From ARK-15 sp038880255 (lineage in GTDB: Archaea; Thermoplasmatota; Thermoplasmata; Thermoplasmatales; ARK-15): a stretch of DNA of 17,556 nucleotides. The translations under genes were made by a program, and so were the position numbers. Where the stretch lies: positions 1-17,556 of the forward strand of contig JAVZSA010000027.1 of NCBI GenBank assembly GCA_038880255.1. Reading direction: 5' to 3'. The notes below the pieces were generated by a model. The model ran no database searches. It saw nothing but the letters and a program-made list of their open reading frames with translations, and had not been told where the DNA came from. How positions within the stretch are numbered: position 1 is the stretch's first letter; each line of letters starts with the position of its first letter. Below are positions 1-8,489 of this stretch, in pieces.

Positions 1-51
1 AAGAATGATGAATCTCCTAAAACCTCCAATTTTTTATGGTAAAATGGTATG

Positions 52-279
52 TCAGTCTTCTTCTGTCTCTTCAGTTTTAGAAGGTCTCTTTGTATGTATA
101 TTCCTATAATATCTTGTAATATAACCAGCTAAAATATTTCTTACCCTTTTTGTCTGAACATTCGTATATTTTTCTACCAATTCCTTATTTACATTAAAAT
201 CTGCCGTAAATTTGTCAGGATATTTTTCAACTAATTCTTTCGCAACTCTTTTGATCACAGCAGGTCTTATCGCTCCCAT
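52..279 (-). CDS. rps17e: 30S ribosomal protein S17e
   Basis: This 75-residue basic protein matches the archaeal/eukaryotic S17e family, a small-subunit ribosomal protein absent from bacteria. What is seen: the N-terminal IRPAVIKRVAKELVEKYP segment, the FTADFNVNKELVE stretch and the RVRNILAGYITRYYR helix, which together are the family hallmark, followed by a short acidic tail (ETEEED-like, ending in TEETEED). Length is typical (about 60-80 residues in archaea). The start at 279 follows a partial Shine-Dalgarno (AGTGATT) about five bases upstream; the stop is TGA. It lies 95 bases downstream of priS on the same strand and may be read from that operon or from its own promoter in the gap. It is the best single piece of evidence that the window is archaeal. 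Confidence 0.95.
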   Translation of the reverse strand: MGAIRPAVIKRVAKELVEKYPDKFTADFNVNKELVEKYTNVQTKRVRNILAGYITRYYRNIHTKRPSKTEETEED

Positions 280-374
280 TCAAATCACTTTTTTTCATAA
301 TGAACTTCCTATTAATAATGTTTTCTCAAACTATTTTTCATATACAATTTAATTTTATTATGATAAATGTGTCT

Positions 375-1571
375 TTATAATTTTGCCAAATTCCTTAAAA
401 TAAGGAATAATGCTAAAGATTCTGGTATCTCTTCTTCACCCTCTTTCAAATTATAATGCTCATTAAGAAAATTAATACTAACATTTTTTAATATATTAAC
501 CTTTATTATATTAGAAAAAATTTTCGAACATACTGCATCTCGTAATGGGTTAAAATCATCAATTTCATTAATTGAAACAGGTGTTACAATTAAACTTGTT
601 TTTCCGTGAAGAGATCCAGGTAACCTTATTAGTCTATGGATATCTGTGGTAACTGGCTCATCCGTTTTCCCAATAACATTTTCTACCAAATGATACTTTA
701 GAATATCAAGAAATTGAATTATAAGATCTTCATCCCCAATATAATTTAACTTTTTTCCGTTTCCACTTTCCATAAGTATTTCTATTACCATCTTTTTAAA
801 TTCCCTATTTTTTTCATAAATTCTTTTTTCTGAAAAAAGAACGTTAAATAATTTTTTTCTGTTTTTTACCCCTGCATTTTTCATTAATTCATCAATTTCT
901 TTAAAATTCCCTTGTTTGTACATGAAATATATATTTTGTGAAAGTTTTATAATTTCTCTTGAAATTTTACCGTACCAGCCATATTCATTTTCATCAGGAA
1001 CAATAAAAATTCCATCATTGTTTCTTTTTATATATGAAAAAATATTAGCATTTGAACCTGTTATATAATTAACTATTTCCCTTCTTTCATCACTTCCTAA
1101 AGTATAAATACTTTCTTCCCTAACATGAATGTGATAGCCCCTACCACCTGAAAATATTAGGTTAATGTTTTTTTCACTTATTCCAAAATCGGGTATTAAA
1201 AAATTTTCAATTATTTTTTTTACTTCTTTTTTAACAATATTAAGCATATCTTCATAATTTAAATCTTTTTTTACCATATGATCCGCATCTAAATCGAATA
1301 TAAGATCCGCACCCAACCATTCCTTATCCTCCATCTTTTTCTGTTCAGGGAATCTATAATATGCTGCAGAATAATATGCATGTGCCGGGACATTCTGAAT
1401 GAGAAAATTTTTTATTTCGCTTTCAGAACTAAATTTAATGTGTCTTATCATTCCCTCTTTGTCAAAACTCATAAATCCATATTCTCTACTTGAAAATCTT
1501 GGAGGAAGGATTAGCTTATTACTTTTGTAATATTCCTGAAATTTTTTAATCACAAAATTCAAATTTTCCAT
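375..1571 (-). CDS. priS: DNA primase catalytic (small) subunit PriS
   Basis: This is the catalytic subunit of the archaeo-eukaryotic primase, which with PriL makes RNA primers for replication. Visible motifs: GADLIFDLDADH at residues 87-98, whose D93 and D95 are the metal-binding DxD pair; SGGRGYHIHV at 141-150, the nucleotide-binding SGxRGxHxxV motif; and DIHRLIRLPGSLHGKTSL around residue 305, the third conserved block of the family. At 398 residues it is slightly longer than many archaeal PriS proteins (about 330-400). No frameshift is visible. The gene starts one base after the threonine dehydratase stop, with no clear ribosome site, so translation is probably coupled to it. PriL is not in the window. 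Confidence 0.95.
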   Translation of the reverse strand: MENLNFVIKKFQEYYKSNKLILPPRFSSREYGFMSFDKEGMIRHIKFSSESEIKNFLIQNVPAHAYYSAAYYRFPEQKKMEDKEWLGADLIFDLDADHMVKKDLNYEDMLNIVKKEVKKIIENFLIPDFGISEKNINLIFSGGRGYHIHVREESIYTLGSDERREIVNYITGSNANIFSYIKRNNDGIFIVPDENEYGWYGKISREIIKLSQNIYFMYKQGNFKEIDELMKNAGVKNRKKLFNVLFSEKRIYEKNREFKKMVIEILMESGNGKKLNYIGDEDLIIQFLDILKYHLVENVIGKTDEPVTTDIHRLIRLPGSLHGKTSLIVTPVSINEIDDFNPLRDAVCSKIFSNIIKVNILKNVSINFLNEHYNLKEGEEEIPESLALFLILRNLAKL

Positions 1572-1572
1572 T

Positions 1573-2796
1573 TTATTCTTCTATTTCGTGCTCAATATTC
1601 TCTTTCTTAAGATATTCATCAATTTCTTTTACACTCTCTTTACCCAGTGTTCTTATCCAGAGGATAATTCTTGCCATCCCAGCAGGTATTTGTTTCGAAG
1701 TCCTTTCAACAAAAATATCATGAACATTCACCTGTCTCTCTGAAAGATATGTTAATATCTGTTTTAAAGATCCTGGTTTATCCGGTATTGTTAAAATTAC
1801 CTTTGTCATCATACTTTCTTCTATTAATCCCTTTTCCATTACCTGTCCAAGTAATCCATAATCAACATTTCCACCACTTATAAGAGCCACAACTTTTTTA
1901 CCTTTCATTTTTATTTTTCCGGACAATATTGCTGCCAATGAAACTGCTCCTGCAGGTTCAGCCACAATCTTTGCTCTTGTAAGCAACATGTACATAGCAT
2001 TTGAAATCTCCTCATCTGTCACTGTAATTAAATCATCCACATATATCTTAACAATTTCAAATGTTAAAGGTCCTGGTATTTTAACAGCAATGCCATCAGC
2101 TATTGTATTCAAATTTACCAAAGGTACAATGTTTCCTTTTTCTACTGAAAGTTTCATTGATTGTGCCCCTTCTGCTTCTACCCCAATTATTTTTACATCT
2201 TTTTTTAAAGATTTTAAAGCTATGGATATACCTGAAATTAGACCCCCGCCACCAATTGGAACTACAACAGCATCCACATCATTTAATTGTTCATAAATCT
2301 CAATACCAATTGTTCCTTGACCTGCAATTACATACGGATCATTAAATGGATGAATAAATGTTTTTTTGTTCTTTTCAGTATATTCTATAGAACTTCTAAA
2401 TGCTTCATCATACGTTTCTCCAGAGAGTATTACTTTTGCACCGTAATTTTTTGTAGCTATAATTTTTGGAGGTGGTGTATATATTGGCATAAATATTGTT
2501 GATTCTACATTCAATAACTTCGCTGCATATGCAACACCCTGTGCATGATTACCAGCACTCGATGCTACTACCCCTCTCTTTTTTTCTTCATCTGAGAGAT
2601 TATAAATTTTGTTATATGCACCTCTTATCTTAAATGATCCTGTTGTTTGTAAATTTTCAAGTTTCAGATAAACATCATTTCCAGAAATTTCAGAAAATGT
2701 TCGTGAATGTTCTAATGGTGTTTTTTTGGCTACATTTTTCAAAATTTCTTCTGCATTTCGAATATCAGAAATATTTACAATAAACGAATCATTCAT
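1573..2796 (-). CDS. ilvA: Threonine dehydratase (PLP-dependent, with C-terminal ACT domain)
   Basis: It converts L-threonine to 2-oxobutanoate and ammonia, either as the first step of isoleucine synthesis or in threonine catabolism. The catalytic fold-type II PLP domain spans about residues 1-325: LENLQTTGSFKIRGA carries the Schiff-base lysine (K56), SSAGNHAQGVA is the conserved serine-asparagine loop, and PIGGGGLISG (about 180-189) binds the PLP phosphate. An ACT domain follows (about 328-400, beginning KVILTIPDKPGSLKQIL), as in the 400-residue TdcB/IlvA-short type with one regulatory domain. The start is fixed by a strong TTAGGTGAT ribosome site at 2801-2809, and it overlaps the upstream DUF1805 gene by eight bases. 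Family identity is firm; the biosynthetic versus catabolic role cannot be settled from sequence. Confidence 0.95.
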   Translation of the reverse strand: MNDSFIVNISDIRNAEEILKNVAKKTPLEHSRTFSEISGNDVYLKLENLQTTGSFKIRGAYNKIYNLSDEEKKRGVVASSAGNHAQGVAYAAKLLNVESTIFMPIYTPPPKIIATKNYGAKVILSGETYDEAFRSSIEYTEKNKKTFIHPFNDPYVIAGQGTIGIEIYEQLNDVDAVVVPIGGGGLISGISIALKSLKKDVKIIGVEAEGAQSMKLSVEKGNIVPLVNLNTIADGIAVKIPGPLTFEIVKIYVDDLITVTDEEISNAMYMLLTRAKIVAEPAGAVSLAAILSGKIKMKGKKVVALISGGNVDYGLLGQVMEKGLIEESMMTKVILTIPDKPGSLKQILTYLSERQVNVHDIFVERTSKQIPAGMARIILWIRTLGKESVKEIDEYLKKENIEHEIEE

Positions 2797-3088
2797 TTAT
2801 ATCACCTAACCTTTCAAGGAATTCTTTACCAGTAATACCGGGATTTAATCCAAACTTTTTAGCTTTTTCAGTTACTTCTACCACTTTTGATTCTAACATA
2901 TCCTTAAAGTCTTTTACGCCTTTGATCTTTCCAGCTATATCACCTAAGTTACTGGAGGCTTCAATATTTAAGTAACCACACATTATAAATCCTTTTTTCC
3001 CTTTTATGAGAATGAGTGGTGCATTGCCCATATCAATTTTAATTCCCAAGAAAGTTTCATTTTTTAATTCTATTTGTTCTATGATCAT
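2789..3088 (-). CDS. DUF1805 (YunC-like) protein
   Basis: This 99-residue protein resembles the DUF1805/YunC family, small single-domain proteins of unknown function found in archaea and Firmicutes. Visible family traits are the middle segment GKKGFIMCGYLNIE with an invariant-looking cysteine and CGYL, and a C-terminal helical part ending near GITGKEFLERL. There is no signal peptide or membrane segment. It is the first gene of a minus-strand operon with threonine dehydratase (eight-base overlap) and priS. The TATA-like TTTATATATTA, centred about 26 bases upstream of the ATG, implies a leaderless message. The stop is TGA within the ATGA-type overlap. A role in threonine metabolism would only be a guess from position. 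Confidence 0.8.
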   Translation of the reverse strand: MIIEQIELKNETFLGIKIDMGNAPLILIKGKKGFIMCGYLNIEASSNLGDIAGKIKGVKDFKDMLESKVVEVTEKAKKFGLNPGITGKEFLERLGDINE

Positions 3089-3176
3089 GATTAACTATAT
3101 GTATTTCTAATATATAAATAATTAAACTTAATACTGAAAAATATCTTTTTAAATATAATTGCAATTTCTCCTTTCA
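3089..3176. promoter_or_regulatory. Divergent promoter pair between DUF1805 and MFS genes
   Basis: Two oppositely oriented archaeal TATA boxes lie in this 88-base gap. On the plus strand TTTTTAAATATA (3146-3157) is centred about 25 bases before the MFS ATG at 3177. On the minus strand the complement of 3108-3120 (TATTTATATATTA) is centred about 26 bases before the DUF1805 ATG at 3088. Both spacings put the start codon at or next to the transcription start, so both messages are predicted leaderless. Confidence 0.65.
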
Positions 3177-4415
3177 ATGGTAAATGAAAGTGCAATAAAA
3201 AGATCCAGAATTGCAATGTATCTAAATCAATTGGTAGGTAACTTCGGCTCAGGTTTAGCCTCACCTTTTTTACCATATTATGCTGCAGCATTAAAATTTA
3301 ATAGTTTTGAAATGGGAACACTTCAGGCAACATCAAATCTCTTTCCAAATTTTATGCAATATTTTTGGGGTATATTATCTGACAGGATGGGAAGAAGATT
3401 GATTTTTATTATATTAGGTGGTTTTATTTCATCACTTATGTTTATATTATACATTTTCTCTCATTCACCAATTCTCTTAATTAGCGTTGTAATTGTTCAA
3501 TCAATTTTTGGTGCAATGGTAGTTCCTGCTTGGAATGCATTTTTAGGAGAATTAACAAGTTTGAGTAAAAGGGCAGCATTTATAGGGAACCTATCATTTT
3601 ATTCGAATCTTTCCATGCTATTTGCAGGTGTTTTCTTTATTTTTTATGCCTATATTTATGGAAATTCAATTTCAGTGTATTACATTCCTTTTTATCTTGC
3701 GGGAATTCTTGGTGTACTTTCTTCTCTTATAATGCTTTATGCAGAAGAAGAAAAGAAATTTGTACCTATTAAAAAAATAAATTTTTTTAAAAAAATCAGA
3801 CAGGATAGGGATTTTTCATATTTTCTATTTTCACAGGCTGTTTATAATTTTTCTATGTCTATTTCTTGGCCATTGTTCTATATTACCACAGTTGATGTTC
3901 TTAAAGCATCCTTCTTAGAGGTAGGTATAATAAATATAATAGGTATACTTTTTACTGTTATATTTCTTCCAATATTTGGTAAAATGACTGATAGGTTTGG
4001 GCCAAGGAATTTTATGATAATTTCTAGGTTTCTTTTTGTTCCTGTACCCCTTGTTTATGGACTTTCAAACTCATTAATTTGGATCTATATACTTAATGCA
4101 CTCACAGGTTTTACTACTGCAATAACAAATATTGCATTTTTAGCCTATTTACTTGATGTTGCACCTAGAGAAGATAGAGGAAAATACATTGGAATTTACA
4201 ATGCAATAATAGGTGTAGTAACATTTGTAGGTTCAATACTTGGAGGTGCAATTGCACAATTCCTTCAGATTTATTATCCTTTAGTTATTTCTTTATTAAT
4301 AGTTTATTTTATTTCGTTTTTGGGTAGATTAACAGGTGCTTTAATGTTTTTAAAAATAAAAGAAAAAAGGAAATATCCAGAAAATATGAAGTTTAAGATA
4401 TATCCTTTCAAATAA
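3177..4415 (+). CDS. Major facilitator superfamily transporter
   Basis: A 412-residue polytopic membrane protein with about twelve hydrophobic helices, as expected for an MFS secondary transporter. The loop between helices 2 and 3 reads GILSDRMGRRLIF, a good match to MFS motif A (GxLaDRxGRR). The equivalent loop in the second half is GKMTDRFGPRNFM, showing the usual internal duplication. The substrate cannot be told. An in-frame TTG at 3159 would extend it by six residues, but the ATG at 3177 is preferred because a TATA box lies about 25 bases upstream. The gene stands alone, divergent from the DUF1805-ilvA-priS operon, and ends with TAA followed by T-rich DNA. Confidence 0.85.
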   Translation: MVNESAIKRSRIAMYLNQLVGNFGSGLASPFLPYYAAALKFNSFEMGTLQATSNLFPNFMQYFWGILSDRMGRRLIFIILGGFISSLMFILYIFSHSPILLISVVIVQSIFGAMVVPAWNAFLGELTSLSKRAAFIGNLSFYSNLSMLFAGVFFIFYAYIYGNSISVYYIPFYLAGILGVLSSLIMLYAEEEKKFVPIKKINFFKKIRQDRDFSYFLFSQAVYNFSMSISWPLFYITTVDVLKASFLEVGIINIIGILFTVIFLPIFGKMTDRFGPRNFMIISRFLFVPVPLVYGLSNSLIWIYILNALTGFTTAITNIAFLAYLLDVAPREDRGKYIGIYNAIIGVVTFVGSILGGAIAQFLQIYYPLVISLLIVYFISFLGRLTGALMFLKIKEKRKYPENMKFKIYPFK

Positions 4416-4437
4416 ATCTTATTTATATTTATTTACA

Positions 4438-4443
4438 TTTTTT
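4438..4443 (+). terminator. Putative T-run terminator after the MFS gene
   Basis: A run of six T inside T-rich DNA lies about 22 bases after the MFS stop, with more short T-tracts on both sides. Archaeal intrinsic termination uses such T-runs without needing a hairpin. In a genome this AT-rich the signal is weak. Confidence 0.3.
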
Positions 4444-4964
4444 AATTTAAATATAAATTCATGAAAAAAATAGAAATATAATTTGACTTTGATTCTCCAG
4501 TTAGCAATATGATCATACCACAAATATCTAAGGTTAAAAATTGCAGGGAAATTTTTATAAATTTTAATAAGGGTTAAAGATTGAAAAGTGAAAAAAATTT
4601 AATTTGCAACCATTAAGTCACATCGATTGTAGAGGGATGAAATATATCAAAAATACATATATTTGAATAAAATAATATTATGTAGATCATAGTAAATAAT
4701 ATAACATAGGTAGAAAATAAATAAAAAAAAAGGCAAAATACAGGAAAAAAGCAAAGAAACAAAAGTAAATGGAAAAAATTAGATTTATGCCCTTATAATT
4801 GCATGCTCAATAATTACATATTCTGAATGTGAAAATAAGATTCTCGTTTGAAGTTGGGGCCAAAATTACTAATAAATTAAAGGCCATTTGCATAGGGTTT
4901 GTACTTAACCTAAGAAAAAAATATCAAAAATAAAAGATCTATATTTGTATTCCATCAAAAAGGA

Positions 4965-4978
4965 TTTAAATATTTATT
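4965..4978 (+). promoter_or_regulatory. TATA box of the beta-CASP nuclease gene
   Basis: TTTAAATATTTATT is centred about 25 bases upstream of the ATG at 4995, the canonical distance from an archaeal TATA box to the transcription start. No Shine-Dalgarno sequence sits between them, so the message is predicted to be leaderless. Confidence 0.6.
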
Positions 4979-4994
4979 TTAAAATTACATCCTA

Positions 4995-6500
4995 ATGAAA
5001 ATTACAGTGTTTGATGGATCAGGAACAATTGGGGGTAATAAAATATTAGTTGAAGAAAAAAATGAATCATTATTTTTAGATTTTGGTATGAATTTTACTA
5101 GTTATTCGAAATATTTTGAAGAGTTTCTTACAGAAAGAAATAGAAGAGGGATATATGATCTATGGATGTTAAATTTAATACCCAAAAAGAATATTTATAG
5201 AAAGGACTTAATACCCAACGATTTAATTGGCGAAATAGAAAATAGAGAGAAAATAATTGTAAATGGTGTTCTTATCTCGCACGCACATCTCGATCATGTT
5301 GGTAATATCGCACTCTTAAATGAAAATATACCAATAATAGCTTCACCAGAAACTCTACTAATTCTTAAAACCCTTTCTGATATTTCAACAAGAGGATTAA
5401 ATATGGAGATTCCATTTTTCAAAGAAAGAGTGAGTGATGGGAATATACTCATTCCTGGAGATATCAAGGAAAGACAGGTTTTTTCAACGCTAAAATTACC
5501 TGGTGAGGCAATTGATTTCATGCAAAAAATACATACAAAATCAAAAGATGTTGAAAAGAAGGAAATTATGTCTTTTGAAAATTTTCAAACGCATTTTGAA
5601 ATTAAACCATATAAGGTAGATCATTCAATATTTGGAGCCAATGGATTTATAATAGAAGGAGATATTAGTATTGCATATACTGGTGATTTTAGAATTCATG
5701 GTATGTTTGCAGATGATTCTAAAAATTTTATTTCACAAGCAAAAAATGTTTCTATACTTATCACTGAGGGAACCAGAGTTGGTAGAAGGGAAGATGTAAA
5801 TTTAAGTGAAAATGATGTTTATAAGAATGCAAAGTCAATAGTAGAAGAAGCAAAGTCTCTTGTGGTGGCAGATTTTTCTCCTAGAAATTTTGAAAGACTA
5901 ATATCATTTAAAAGAATTGCTGATGAAACAGGAAGAAAATTAATTATAACGGATAAAGATGCATATCATCTTTATTCATTGGATCTATACGACAATATAG
6001 ATAGACTTAAGGGTTTATTAATTTATGATGAAAGAACTGGAAAAAAGGCAGAATGGAAAAAGTTTCTTAAGGATAGTATAGATAATGAATGGATTTTACC
6101 AAATGAAATTGGTAAAGCTCAAGAAAATTTTATAATTTGTTTTTCATTTTATGATATAAATGAATTACTTGATATTGTACCTAATAGTGACAGTATTTAC
6201 ATATATTCATCAAGTGAGGCTTTTGGAGAAGAAGAAATTTTCAGTTTTGAGCGTTTACTCAATTGGATAGATCATTTTGGTATGAGAATTGAAGGTATAA
6301 GAAAGAATGGTAATAGGATATCATTTATTAAAGGTCTACATGCATCTGGTCATATTTCGGAAGAGGAATTGTATAATGCAATCAGTGAAATAGACCCTGA
6401 TTATATCATACCAATTCATACCGAAGATCCTTCCTGGTTCAATAAAAATTTTGAAAAAAAGGTAATAAATTTAGAAAATGGAATGTTTTTTGATTTATAA
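4995..6500 (+). CDS. Beta-CASP metallo-beta-lactamase nuclease (RNase J-like)
   Basis: A 501-residue zinc hydrolase of the metallo-beta-lactamase/beta-CASP class, whose archaeal members are mostly RNA exo- or endonucleases. Zinc motifs are complete: SHAHLDHVG at 95-103 (H96, H98, D100, H101), H210 in VDHSIFGA, and D231 in AYTGDFRIHG. The inserted beta-CASP domain (about 250-435) opens with VADFSPRNFERL (motif A, D293). The C-terminal motifs are GLHASGHI (H453) and IIPIHTEDP (H475). There is no KH domain, so it is not CPSF-like. The N-terminus (VFDGSGTIGGNKILVE) differs from classical RNase J, so I place it in a related archaeal subfamily. It stands alone with its own promoter. Confidence 0.85.
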   Translation: MKITVFDGSGTIGGNKILVEEKNESLFLDFGMNFTSYSKYFEEFLTERNRRGIYDLWMLNLIPKKNIYRKDLIPNDLIGEIENREKIIVNGVLISHAHLDHVGNIALLNENIPIIASPETLLILKTLSDISTRGLNMEIPFFKERVSDGNILIPGDIKERQVFSTLKLPGEAIDFMQKIHTKSKDVEKKEIMSFENFQTHFEIKPYKVDHSIFGANGFIIEGDISIAYTGDFRIHGMFADDSKNFISQAKNVSILITEGTRVGRREDVNLSENDVYKNAKSIVEEAKSLVVADFSPRNFERLISFKRIADETGRKLIITDKDAYHLYSLDLYDNIDRLKGLLIYDERTGKKAEWKKFLKDSIDNEWILPNEIGKAQENFIICFSFYDINELLDIVPNSDSIYIYSSSEAFGEEEIFSFERLLNWIDHFGMRIEGIRKNGNRISFIKGLHASGHISEEELYNAISEIDPDYIIPIHTEDPSWFNKNFEKKVINLENGMFFDL

Positions 6501-6536
6501 ATTAATTTGGTATTTCGTTGATTTATTATATATATT

Positions 6537-6544
6537 AAAAAAAA
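6537..6544 (-). terminator. T8 run downstream of the ABC exporter operon
   Basis: Eight consecutive A on the plus strand give a T8 run on the minus strand, nine bases after the permease stop codon. This fits a simple archaeal T-run terminator. The gap between the two convergent genes is only 52 bases. Confidence 0.4.
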
Positions 6545-6552
6545 TTAGAAAT

Positions 6553-7398
6553 TTATTCTTTTATATCACTTTTCTTGAAAACTATCCATCCTATTATAAG
6601 GAATAGGAAAATGTAAACTATAGTAAATCCAAATGAAATGAGTGAAGCCTGTAAATTTGTAATATTTGATAATATGGTACTATTTCTAGTTCTTTCCAAT
6701 GATAGCACATACAATGCGTTAGGATTTTTAAAAGCTGAGATTGTTGTATTAGTGAATGAATCTGTACCTATGAATGGAAGGGTAATAAACCAGGTTTGTG
6801 GACTATATACCAATTCATATATGCTTATTCCAATCATTATACCAAACATAACACCAAATGCACCAAGTATAGAGGCAAGTGAATTTTTTGTTAAAGCACT
6901 AAGCATCATCGTAAAGGATGCATAAACCATAGTGCTTGCAGCCAAAGTAAGAACGTATATTCCCAATTGATAAAGATCATTTTGAGGACCCATTATTATT
7001 GAAGAAACAACAGCAAGTATAATTCCTAATAATATCATTTCCATTAAAATTATCAGGAATGATGCAATTGCCTTACCAAAGTATACTTCAGTTCTTGACA
7101 CAGGTTTAGAAAGTAGAGGAATTATGGTTCCTGACTCAAATTCACCTGAAATTGCATTCATTGTGACCGGTGCACCCATTAAAAATAAAAATATACTTGA
7201 TGATAAAAATGTTAGAGAGTTAAGCCAATAATTTCCCTTATTAACTATATGTACAATGCTCCCCATATATATTGTGACTAAAAGTGAAAGTGCAGTAACT
7301 ATAGAAATTGAAATATAAATTTTCATTTTCCTAAGATCCCATTTTAACTCATACTTAATAATGCTTTTTATAGCCTTAAAAGAAGATAATTTATCCAT
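6553..7398 (-). CDS. ABC-2 type transporter permease
   Basis: A 281-residue membrane protein with about six hydrophobic segments in the ABC-2 arrangement: a cytoplasmic N-terminus, a first helix (ISISIVTALSLLVTIYM), then the characteristic cytoplasmic turn ISGEFESGTIIPLLSKPVSR between helices 2 and 3, which is the signature of this permease class, then four more helices. It partners the ATPase encoded just upstream. An ATG at 7413 is in frame, but it overlaps the perfect ribosome site GGAGGTGAT (7403-7411), so the ATG at 7398, four bases after that site, is the better start. It overlaps the ATPase gene by eight bases. The substrate is unknown; such pairs export drugs, peptides, lipids or copper-related cargo. 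Confidence 0.88.
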   Translation of the reverse strand: MDKLSSFKAIKSIIKYELKWDLRKMKIYISISIVTALSLLVTIYMGSIVHIVNKGNYWLNSLTFLSSSIFLFLMGAPVTMNAISGEFESGTIIPLLSKPVSRTEVYFGKAIASFLIILMEMILLGIILAVVSSIIMGPQNDLYQLGIYVLTLAASTMVYASFTMMLSALTKNSLASILGAFGVMFGIMIGISIYELVYSPQTWFITLPFIGTDSFTNTTISAFKNPNALYVLSLERTRNSTILSNITNLQASLISFGFTIVYIFLFLIIGWIVFKKSDIKE

Positions 7399-8338
7399 TT
7401 TTATCACCTCCATTTTTTAAAAGCTCTATAAATGCATTTTCAAGGGTTTCTGAAATATATCTCATCCCAACAATTAATGAACCATTTTCATAGATATTTT
7501 TTGATATTACTGCTCTCACATCCTCATCCGTATTTAATTCAACATAAAGTTTATTTCCCTCATTTTTTACTCCATTTACAAAAGGAAATTTTTTTAACGA
7601 TTCTTGAATATTTCCAATTTTATCAACTTCAATTTCAATTATTTTTTTGTTATATGCCTCTGATATTACCTTTTCAACTGATCCAGAGCTAACCATTTTA
7701 CCCTTATTTATTACAATTACCTCATCACATATTTCTTCCACTTCTTTAAGAAGGTGTGAAGATAGGAATATTGATGTCCCATTTTTAGATTTTTGTTTAA
7801 TAATCTTTTTAACTTCTATCATTCCCACAGGATCCAATCCTTCAGTTGGTTCATCCATAATTACTAAAGGTGGATTTCCTAAAAATGCAACTGCTATTCC
7901 TAATTTTTGTTGCATCCCCTTGCTATAGCCCCCTATTTTTTTATCCTTACTGTTTTCTAGACCTACTTCCTCTAGAAGTTCCCTTGCTTGTTTTTTTACA
8001 TCATTTTTTTCCATTTGTGCCATTTCACCATATATTTCAAGAAGTTCCATGCCTGTTAGATATTTAGGAAATTTTGGTAATTCTGGCATAAATCCTATGT
8101 ATTTTCTAATTCTTGGTGAATCTGTTTTCATTTCTTTTCCAAAAATTTCTATTTTTCCTTCTGTTGGTTCAAGTAATCCTAAAAGCATCTTTATTGTAGT
8201 ACTTTTTCCTGCACCATTAGGACCTAAGAAACCTGTTATTTTTTTCTCTTTTACCTCTAGATTCAGGCCATTAACGGCATAAACTCCCTTCTTGTAACTC
8301 TTTTTTAAATTTTCAGTTCTTATCACTAAATTTTCCAT
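7391..8338 (-). CDS. ABC transporter ATP-binding protein (ABC-2 exporter)
   Basis: A 315-residue ABC ATPase that energises the permease encoded next to it. Visible motifs: Walker A GPNGAGKST at 39-47, signature SKGMQQK around 139-145 (a variant of LSGGQ common in this exporter class), Walker B LVIMDEPTEGLDP ending near 170, and the switch histidine in SSHLLKEVEE. The Q-loop region reads GFMPELPKFPKYLTG, the PE form seen in many ABC-2 exporters. A C-terminal extension of about 90 residues contains the usual small regulatory domain of the CcmA/NatA group. A GTGATG ribosome site lies about five bases before the ATG, and a TATA box sits about 38 bases upstream. Confidence 0.92.
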   Translation of the reverse strand: MENLVIRTENLKKSYKKGVYAVNGLNLEVKEKKITGFLGPNGAGKSTTIKMLLGLLEPTEGKIEIFGKEMKTDSPRIRKYIGFMPELPKFPKYLTGMELLEIYGEMAQMEKNDVKKQARELLEEVGLENSKDKKIGGYSKGMQQKLGIAVAFLGNPPLVIMDEPTEGLDPVGMIEVKKIIKQKSKNGTSIFLSSHLLKEVEEICDEVIVINKGKMVSSGSVEKVISEAYNKKIIEIEVDKIGNIQESLKKFPFVNGVKNEGNKLYVELNTDEDVRAVISKNIYENGSLIVGMRYISETLENAFIELLKNGGDKNG

Positions 8339-8370
8339 TAAACATCACTTTTGGATCTTTAATAATTAGA

Positions 8371-8380
8371 TATATTTAAA
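8371..8380 (-). promoter_or_regulatory. TATA box of the ABC exporter operon
   Basis: The minus strand reads TTTAAATATA here, centred about 38 bases before the ATPase start at 8338. That predicts a transcript start near 8350 and a short leader just long enough to hold the GTGATG ribosome site, unlike the leaderless genes around it. Confidence 0.5.
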
Positions 8381-8456
8381 GTTTATAGAATTTTAAAAAA
8401 ATTACTATTAGAAATTTATTTTTTGAAAATAAGGAATATAAATTTTAAATCTAAAA

Positions 8457-8469
8457 ATATTTAAATATT
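8457..8469 (+). promoter_or_regulatory. TATA box of the SPFH/zinc-ribbon operon
   Basis: ATATTTAAATATT is centred about 27 bases upstream of the ATG at 8490, with no ribosome site between them. A leaderless transcript starting at the first gene is predicted. The downstream genes at 9014, 10163 and 11094 have ribosome sites and no separate promoter. Confidence 0.6.
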
Positions 8470-8489
8470 GTTCGTGAATTACTAATTCT

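Larger units (their letters stand above)
4416..4994. other. 579-base non-coding gap with a possible ORF remnant
   Basis: No intact gene, tRNA or repeat array is seen here. The plus frame from about 4740 to 4933 is unusually protein-like at its end: after three TAA stops, positions 4814-4933 encode 39 residues including FEVGAKITNKLKAICIGFVL before a TAA. It might be the eroded C-terminal tail of a transposase or another lost gene, but I could not recognise it. The rest is A-rich with short poly-A tracts. The right end (4965-4978) is the promoter of the next gene. Confidence 0.4.

Noticed and set aside
1671..2502. Plus-strand open frames opposite threonine dehydratase
   Set aside because: Their translations show no family features and they lie antisense to a strongly conserved gene; they are shadows.
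3159..3176. TTG start adding six residues to the MFS protein
   Set aside because: The TATA box spacing fits transcription starting at the ATG at 3177, so the TTG would be upstream of or at the edge of the message.
7399..7413. ATG at 7413 as the permease start
   Set aside because: It would translate through the GGAGGTGAT ribosome site that clearly serves the ATG at 7398.
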